Source: VRUE01 sp963701265
GTDB lineage: Bacteria > Actinomycetota > Thermoleophilia > Solirubrobacterales > 70-9
DNA length: 64,000 nucleotides
Direction: 5' to 3'
Assembly (NCBI GenBank): GCA_963701265.1
Contig: OY969581.1
Span: forward strand, 1,302,001 to 1,366,000
Shown here: piece by piece, positions 59,106 to 64,000 of the stretch
How the letters are laid out: each line of letters opens with the position of its first letter
How positions within the stretch are numbered: the stretch's first letter is position 1
Made by a program: the position numbers and the translations under genes
The notes under the pieces: model-generated
What the model was told of the DNA's origin: nothing
What the model saw: only the letters and a program-made list of their open reading frames with translations
Databases searched by the model: none

Positions 59106-59134
59106 TTGACAAGTACGACGAAGTATCTTACTTT
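59106..59134 (+). promoter_or_regulatory. Promoter of protein A3
   Basis: TTGACA, 17-base spacer, TACTTT. Expected start near 59141; leader of about 67 nt. Confidence 0.65.
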
Positions 59135-59207
59135 GGGCGACCGGCCTGCTCGAGGGACGGCAGGACTGGAAGCAGGGGAATTACAAGTACAGCTGAGGTG
59201 ATCCTAA

Positions 59208-62200
59208 ATGGGCAGGGACAGACGATCCAACTCTCTTTTATGGGTCCAGATTTTTTGGGCCCTTACGGCAGCTTTTGTTTTTTTCACGCTGGTGGTATCC
59301 AGCCAGGCAGCCGGTGCGCCCGTTCGTGTCTACGACGCTGGCCTTTCCCTGCGCGGTAATTGCTCGGCTTCGGTGGCGGACCCAGTGCCGGATCCAGGCT
59401 GTCCTGGCGGGCCACATCCGCCCAAGCCCTTCTTCAATGTATGTGGAACAGCCATAGATTCCTATGGCGATATCTACGTGGCCAGCTCGACCCTCGGCAG
59501 TGGGGAAGCCGGGCGTAAAGGAAGGATAGACGTATTCAACTCCAAAGGTGAATACCTGGCGGAGATCCTGGAGGATTTTAGGCCGTGCGACTTGGCGGTC
59601 GACTCCAAAGGCAACCTATACGTGCTTGAGCACATGCCGCACGAACCTGAACCCGGTGTCGTAAGCGAGAGGGTTCTATTGTTTACGCCAGCATCCTTCC
59701 CGCCACAGCCCGGCACCTCCTATCCGTCTCAGGCGGACGCGGTAGTTGTTTATGAGAATCCTCAGTCGCGGCCCGTCGCAATTGCTTTGGATCCATCAAA
59801 CGACCACCTTTACCTCCGCACGTCCTTCAATGGGATCCTGGAGTACGACTCGGCGGATGCCAACCCCCCCGGTGGCGATTGGGAGCCACTGAAAGAAGGA
59901 TTGGGAAGCAGCCTCGATGGCGTTGTCCTGCAAGGCGGTCTCGACATCTCCGGCGCGACCCAAGAGCTGTACAGCCCAGGGATTAAAGAACTGGGCGGGC
60001 CAGAAGAAATCTACGTCTTTGACAGCGCCACCGACGAGGTGGTGTGCAGCACGGATGGCAGTGAAACTCCGGCCGGCGAGTTCAGCTTCATAAACGGCAA
60101 CGCTGCCATCGCGGTCGATCAATCCGATGGCAGTTTCTATGTCGACGACACGCACGTCAACAAGGTGATCGACCACTTTGATGAGGAATGCAAATTCATT
60201 GACCAGCTTCCGAATCATCCACCAGAGCTTCAGCAGCCAGACTTTCGCGCTGGCCTCGCTGTCAATGCTCCATGCATAGCAACCGGAGGATCTTGTGATG
60301 TGGGGGGATACCACAGCCCAATCGATGCTCAGGGCAGCATCTATGTGGGCTCTGGCGAATCGGAAGGGGACTCGCATCTTTTCGCCTTTCCCTTGAAGGA
60401 ACCTGGGCCGCCTGAAATCCAAGGACAGGTGATCAGCGACATCAGCGATACCGAAGCCATTTTCCGAGCCTCGGTGAATCCCCATGCCCTGGAAACTCAC
60501 TATCACTTTGACTTCATCTCTGAGGTGGACTTCGAAGCGAATGGCGGTGAATTCGGAACTGGGACTCGAAGCACCCCAGCGCCCGATGCACGGGCCGGCA
60601 ACGGCGCCTCTTTTGTTGCGGTTGCCGCCGCCGTAGCGGGTTTGACGCCTGGGACCACCTACCACGTTCGCTTGGTCGCAAGCAATTGTGAGGATCCCAA
60701 CGCGATCGCGGGCGATTGCTTGACCGAGGGCAGCGGCGATCCGGGCGGAGAAGGCACCGATGCGGTCTTCACCACCTATCTACCGGCCTCCGGTGGATTG
60801 CCGGACCAACGCGGCTACGAGCTGGTGACCCCGCCCGAAACCGGCGGCTATGTCCCAACGATGAACGAATTGGGGTTCTCTAATATCGGGTCTGCCGCGG
60901 CATTCCCCACCGATTTCGCGGCCCCCGGGGGGGAACGACTGCTTTTTGGCATCGAGGGTGGCTCCCTGCCGAGTCTTCCGGGTGGAGGATTCCACGACAC
61001 CTACGAAGCGCACCGGGAATCTGTTGGAGGGCATGGTCGTTGGCAGACCACGTTCAACGGCATCAGCGGGGACGAGGTACGTGAACCGACTCCGAATGGC
61101 TTCTCAGCGGACCACGACTTCTCTTTCTGGGCCGTTGTCGAAGGTGCGGTCGCCGAACAGGGAAATTACATCCTTCGCTCTGGGGGGATTCTGGATCCTG
61201 TCTGCGCGCCGGAGTCGGCTGGGAGGCTGGAACTGATTGGCTGTGGCAGCCTCGGGACCGACCCCTATGCAAGCGGGGGATGGATCTCACTTGGCGCGGG
61301 GCACGTGATCTTCTCGACCGTGAATCAGGTTGCCAGGGATGCTCAAAGGCTGGAGCCACAGGCACCGCCAACGAGCACTGGAGCGGTCTACGATCGCACC
61401 CCGGATGGGGTTACCCACGTGGTATCCCTGAAACCCGATGGTGGATCCTTCGCAGCCGGGGAAGGGGCGAGGTATCTCGGGGCTTCCACCGACGGTACGG
61501 CCGTTGCATTTGAAGTGGGAGACACCCTGTACGTGCGGCTTGACAATGAGCAAACCGTCAAGGTGGCTGAAGGCGGCCAGGAATTCGGCGGTCTTTCACA
61601 GGATGGCAGCGAGGTCTTCTACCTGAGGCCCAATCTGGCCGAACCGACGCTCAACGGATCGATCATCCCGCAGGGCGAAATCTTCACCTGCAAGGTGCGG
61701 GAGGGCTCGTGCGGCTCCCCCGGTACCCAAGTGGGATCGGGCACTGAATCGGTCCTGGTGAACGTCTCGCCGGACGGCTCCCGCGTCTACTTCGCTGAAG
61801 AGGGTGATCTTTTCGTCTGGGATGAATCCGGCACGCAGTTCATCGCCGATCTTGATTTGGGCGACATCATCGGACATCAGGGGCATGGAGAAAGGCTCGC
61901 CGGGGGCCTGGGTTTGTGGGTGCCATACGTAGTTGCGCCTGGTCCGGAACCGTGGCAAGGACCGGCGAGCGATCCGTCGCGGGCCACTGTCGATGGCTCC
62001 GTCTTTGTCTTCGAGTCTCGTAGCAATTTGACCGACTACAACAGCGATGGACACTCCGAGGTCTATCGCTATGACGTGGCCGCGGATGCCTTGTCCTGCC
62101 TGTCATGCAATCCGACCGGGACAACGGCGAGCTCCGATGCCCAGCTCGAGTCAGACCCACCGGCGCAGTTCGTCTCGCTGCCCCCGGTGAACACGCTTTC

Positions 62201-62765
62201 GCTTATCACCAATCTGACCTCGAACGGCAAGCGCGTGTTCTTTCAAAGTGCCGAACGGCTTGTTCTCGGTGACGTAGACGGAAAACTCGATGTCTATGAA
62301 TGGCAGGCGGGGGGAGAGGGTGGCTGCGCTCGCCAGGATGGCTGCATTCACCTTGTCTCCTCTGGCCAGAGCGCCTCCGATGACTACCTGTACGCCATGA
62401 CCCCTGACGGCCGGGACGTATTTTTCGAGACCGGAGACCAGCTGACTCCCCGCGATCGCGAAGCCGCACCTTCGATTTACGACGCTCGCGAAGGCGGAGG
62501 CGAAGCACCAGATGCGACTCCTTCCCTTCCCTGCGAAGGCGAGGCGTGCCAGTCGCCAGCCGGTGTCCCCGCGGAGAATGAGCCGGCAAGCTCGAACTTT
62601 GAAGGGGCGGGCAATCAACCTGGACGCCGATGTCGCGGGCAGAAGCACGGGCCGCGGGGGAGGGGCGGGGCACGCTGTGCGAGCAAGAAGCCCAAGCACG
62701 GCAAGAAAGCCGGCCATCGTCACAAGCACAAGCGAGCTCACTCGAAGCAGGGGGCAAAGCGATGA
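59208..62765 (+). CDS. Secreted propeller protein with basic tail (protein A3)
   Basis: 1,185 residues, ATG with GAGGTGA eight bases upstream. Signal/anchor (~20-40), NHL-like blades (GTAIDSYGDIYVASS, DLAVDSKGNLYVLEH, AIALDPSNDHLYLR, AIAVDQSDGSFYVDD), a fibronectin-III-like module (~400-525, VNPHALETHYHFDF), then LPDQRGYELVTPPETGGY (~530) and a TolB-like propeller (VFESRSNLTDYNSDG, FFQSAERLVLGDVDGKLD). The Lys/Arg/His tail ends SKQGAKR. No YWTD blades. Third member of the A family; stop overlaps the B3 ATG. Confidence 0.9.
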   Translation: MGRDRRSNSLLWVQIFWALTAAFVFFTLVVSSQAAGAPVRVYDAGLSLRGNCSASVADPVPDPGCPGGPHPPKPFFNVCGTAIDSYGDIYVASSTLGSGEAGRKGRIDVFNSKGEYLAEILEDFRPCDLAVDSKGNLYVLEHMPHEPEPGVVSERVLLFTPASFPPQPGTSYPSQADAVVVYENPQSRPVAIALDPSNDHLYLRTSFNGILEYDSADANPPGGDWEPLKEGLGSSLDGVVLQGGLDISGATQELYSPGIKELGGPEEIYVFDSATDEVVCSTDGSETPAGEFSFINGNAAIAVDQSDGSFYVDDTHVNKVIDHFDEECKFIDQLPNHPPELQQPDFRAGLAVNAPCIATGGSCDVGGYHSPIDAQGSIYVGSGESEGDSHLFAFPLKEPGPPEIQGQVISDISDTEAIFRASVNPHALETHYHFDFISEVDFEANGGEFGTGTRSTPAPDARAGNGASFVAVAAAVAGLTPGTTYHVRLVASNCEDPNAIAGDCLTEGSGDPGGEGTDAVFTTYLPASGGLPDQRGYELVTPPETGGYVPTMNELGFSNIGSAAAFPTDFAAPGGERLLFGIEGGSLPSLPGGGFHDTYEAHRESVGGHGRWQTTFNGISGDEVREPTPNGFSADHDFSFWAVVEGAVAEQGNYILRSGGILDPVCAPESAGRLELIGCGSLGTDPYASGGWISLGAGHVIFSTVNQVARDAQRLEPQAPPTSTGAVYDRTPDGVTHVVSLKPDGGSFAAGEGARYLGASTDGTAVAFEVGDTLYVRLDNEQTVKVAEGGQEFGGLSQDGSEVFYLRPNLAEPTLNGSIIPQGEIFTCKVREGSCGSPGTQVGSGTESVLVNVSPDGSRVYFAEEGDLFVWDESGTQFIADLDLGDIIGHQGHGERLAGGLGLWVPYVVAPGPEPWQGPASDPSRATVDGSVFVFESRSNLTDYNSDGHSEVYRYDVAADALSCLSCNPTGTTASSDAQLESDPPAQFVSLPPVNTLSLITNLTSNGKRVFFQSAERLVLGDVDGKLDVYEWQAGGEGGCARQDGCIHLVSSGQSASDDYLYAMTPDGRDVFFETGDQLTPRDREAAPSIYDAREGGGEAPDATPSLPCEGEACQSPAGVPAENEPASSNFEGAGNQPGRRCRGQKHGPRGRGGARCASKKPKHGKKAGHRHKHKRAHSKQGAKR

Positions 62766-64000
62766 AGCGTTTCACGGTGGCGCTGCTTGTGGCTGTTGCG
62801 GTTGTGGTCGGTGCCGCTGTCGCGCAGGCCGACCCCGCCAATTACGGCATCGATTCGGTTGGTGCCTCTCTGAGCACGAGCCAGGCGGGTGCACACGCCG
62901 ACTTCACGAGCAGCATCGTCCTCAAAACAGAAAACTTCGAGCTGCCTGCATTGACTCGCAATGTCTCGGTCGAATTGCCGCAGGGCCTGCTTGCCAATCC
63001 CACGGCCACCCCAAAGTGCAGTGCATCGCAGTTCGTAGGAACGAACGTCGAAGACAAATCTAACGCCACGGGCTGTCCGCAGAATTCACAAGTGGGCGTT
63101 ACCCACATCATCTTTTCGAACGAACATGAAGGAACCGCGGATTTCATCGAGCCGGTCTTCAACCTTGAGCCTCGGGTAGGAGAGCCCGCGCGCCTCGGTT
63201 TCATCGCCCTGCAGTATCCAATCCTCATCGATACCGAATTGCGCTCGGACTATGGCGTTACGGCGATGGTCAAGGGTGCGGATACCTTGGCGACGCTCTA
63301 TACGACGGAAACAACCCTTTGGGGCGTTCCGGCTGACGAAAGTCACGACAGCGAACGAATGACGCCGTACGAGTCGGCGCACAATCGCGGTGGCGTCGAA
63401 ACGCCAACCGGTACGCGGCAGAGCGGGTTGACGCCGACTCCGTTCATGTTCAATCCGACTCGCTGTGACGGATCCCTGCCAATTCGCGCTACTGCGGACA
63501 GCTACCAGCTACCCGAAATCCTTACGGAAGGGGTTGGTCTGCTGTCCCCCGTAACGGGATGCTCGCTGCTTAATTTCAAACCAGATCTCACCACCACGCC
63601 TTCAACGAAAAGGGCAAGTAGCGGTACCGGCCTCAATGTGAAGTTGACCATGCCGACCAAGGGCCTCGAAGTCTCCACGCTCCCCGGTGAGGCAGAGATG
63701 CGGAAGGCGGAGGTCACCCTGCCGGAGGGGTTGACGATCAACCCCTCGCAGGCGGATGGGCTCGGCGCTTGCTCGGAAGCTGACTTTAGGCGTGAGGCAG
63801 CGAGTTCCCTGCCAGGGGAGGGCTGTCCCGAGAGCTCAAAGATCGGGACTGCGGTCGCGAGCAGCCCCCTGTTGGAAGAGGAGGCCGAAGGGGCTCTCTA
63901 TGTAGCCACCCCCCACGCAAACCCATTCGGAAGCCTTATCGCGCTCTATTTGGTCCTGCGCGTTCCCGAGCGAGGAGTCATCGTGAAGCTCGCTGGCAGG
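62762..64000 (+). CDS. Secreted partner protein B3 (3' end outside window)
   Basis: 413 codons open to the window edge; ATG overlaps the A3 stop (ATGA). Signal peptide MKRFTVALLVAVAVVVGAAV..AQA, then directly the repeat region: CPQNSQVG (~105), LPEGLTINPSQADGLGAC (~320) and CPESSKIG (~355), followed by GALYVATPHANPFGSLIALY as in B1 and B2. It lacks the DUF11-like N-terminal module of about 150 residues present in B1 and B2. Third A-B pair, so the coupling is a stable trait. Confidence 0.88.
   Translation, partial: MKRFTVALLVAVAVVVGAAVAQADPANYGIDSVGASLSTSQAGAHADFTSSIVLKTENFELPALTRNVSVELPQGLLANPTATPKCSASQFVGTNVEDKSNATGCPQNSQVGVTHIIFSNEHEGTADFIEPVFNLEPRVGEPARLGFIALQYPILIDTELRSDYGVTAMVKGADTLATLYTTETTLWGVPADESHDSERMTPYESAHNRGGVETPTGTRQSGLTPTPFMFNPTRCDGSLPIRATADSYQLPEILTEGVGLLSPVTGCSLLNFKPDLTTTPSTKRASSGTGLNVKLTMPTKGLEVSTLPGEAEMRKAEVTLPEGLTINPSQADGLGACSEADFRREAASSLPGEGCPESSKIGTAVASSPLLEEEAEGALYVATPHANPFGSLIALYLVLRVPERGVIVKLAGR

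Noticed and set aside
1..64000. CRISPR arrays, insertion sequences, prophage or integrase genes
   Set aside because: No short regularly spaced repeats, transposase, integrase or phage genes were seen; the repeats present are gene and cassette duplications or palindromes.

Overview
The window comes from a high-GC actinobacterium, most likely class Thermoleophilia (order Solirubrobacterales). This is inferred from the many secreted proteins with Lys/His-rich C-terminal tails, the 'LPDxRAYExxSP' secreted propeller family, the short collagen-like proteins with an 'RLRKRLSANGPGMTLGVIAV'-type N-terminus, and actinobacterial TetR, ETF-QO and APC-USP genes. No rRNA gene or other decisive taxonomic marker is present, so the placement rests on protein style only.

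Positions 1-33,900 are an accessory secretome island built from repeated parts. It opens with four tandem copies of a secreted protein of about 235 residues (family 1); the first two lie in a perfect 1,150-bp tandem duplication. Two long, diverged copies of one gene cassette follow: family-1 gene, giant secreted propeller protein with a basic tail (A), partner of about 1,100 residues (B, start overlapping by ATGA), family-2 gene of the 'LLGIVP' subtype, family-3 gene, PEBP lipoprotein, family-2 gene of the 'LAGLVNCKE' subtype. Copy 1 covers about 3,585-17,382 and copy 2 about 22,845-33,898. Between them lie two adjacent 'double TetR' regulators, a collagen-like protein and an extra family-2 gene. 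A third, partial A-B pair (59,208 to the window end, preceded by a related small secreted protein at 58,309) is cut by the right edge. Almost every unit ends in a strong GC hairpin.

Positions 34,000-41,400 carry two APC permeases with C-terminal USP-like domains around a small membrane protein, two TrkA-type NAD-binding proteins, a ferredoxin-reductase-like flavoprotein, a tRNA-Gln and a lipoprotein. Positions 41,464-46,175 (minus strand) hold a heterodimeric ABC exporter whose genes and leader contain an unusual cluster of perfect inverted repeats, and a secreted protein. Positions 46,223-50,519 form an overlapping GH92 mannosidase, GT-C glycosyltransferase, GtrA operon. Then come a small conserved protein, a divergent leucyl-tRNA-synthetase-like enzyme, a GNAT-like protein read from an apparently leaderless promoter, an unassigned transcription unit with its own promoter and U-tract terminator (54,242-54,697), threonine synthase and ETF-quinone oxidoreductase.

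The best candidate for an undescribed system is the repeated secretome cassette (A/B pair plus families 1-3 plus PEBP lipoprotein), possibly controlled by the double-TetR pair. Other candidates are the paired 100-bp palindromic elements at 45,290-45,537, the in-frame palindromes in the ABC exporter, the 54.2-54.7 kb transcript and the long leader at 58.06-58.31 kb. All functional statements are inferences from translated sequence; no database search was run.
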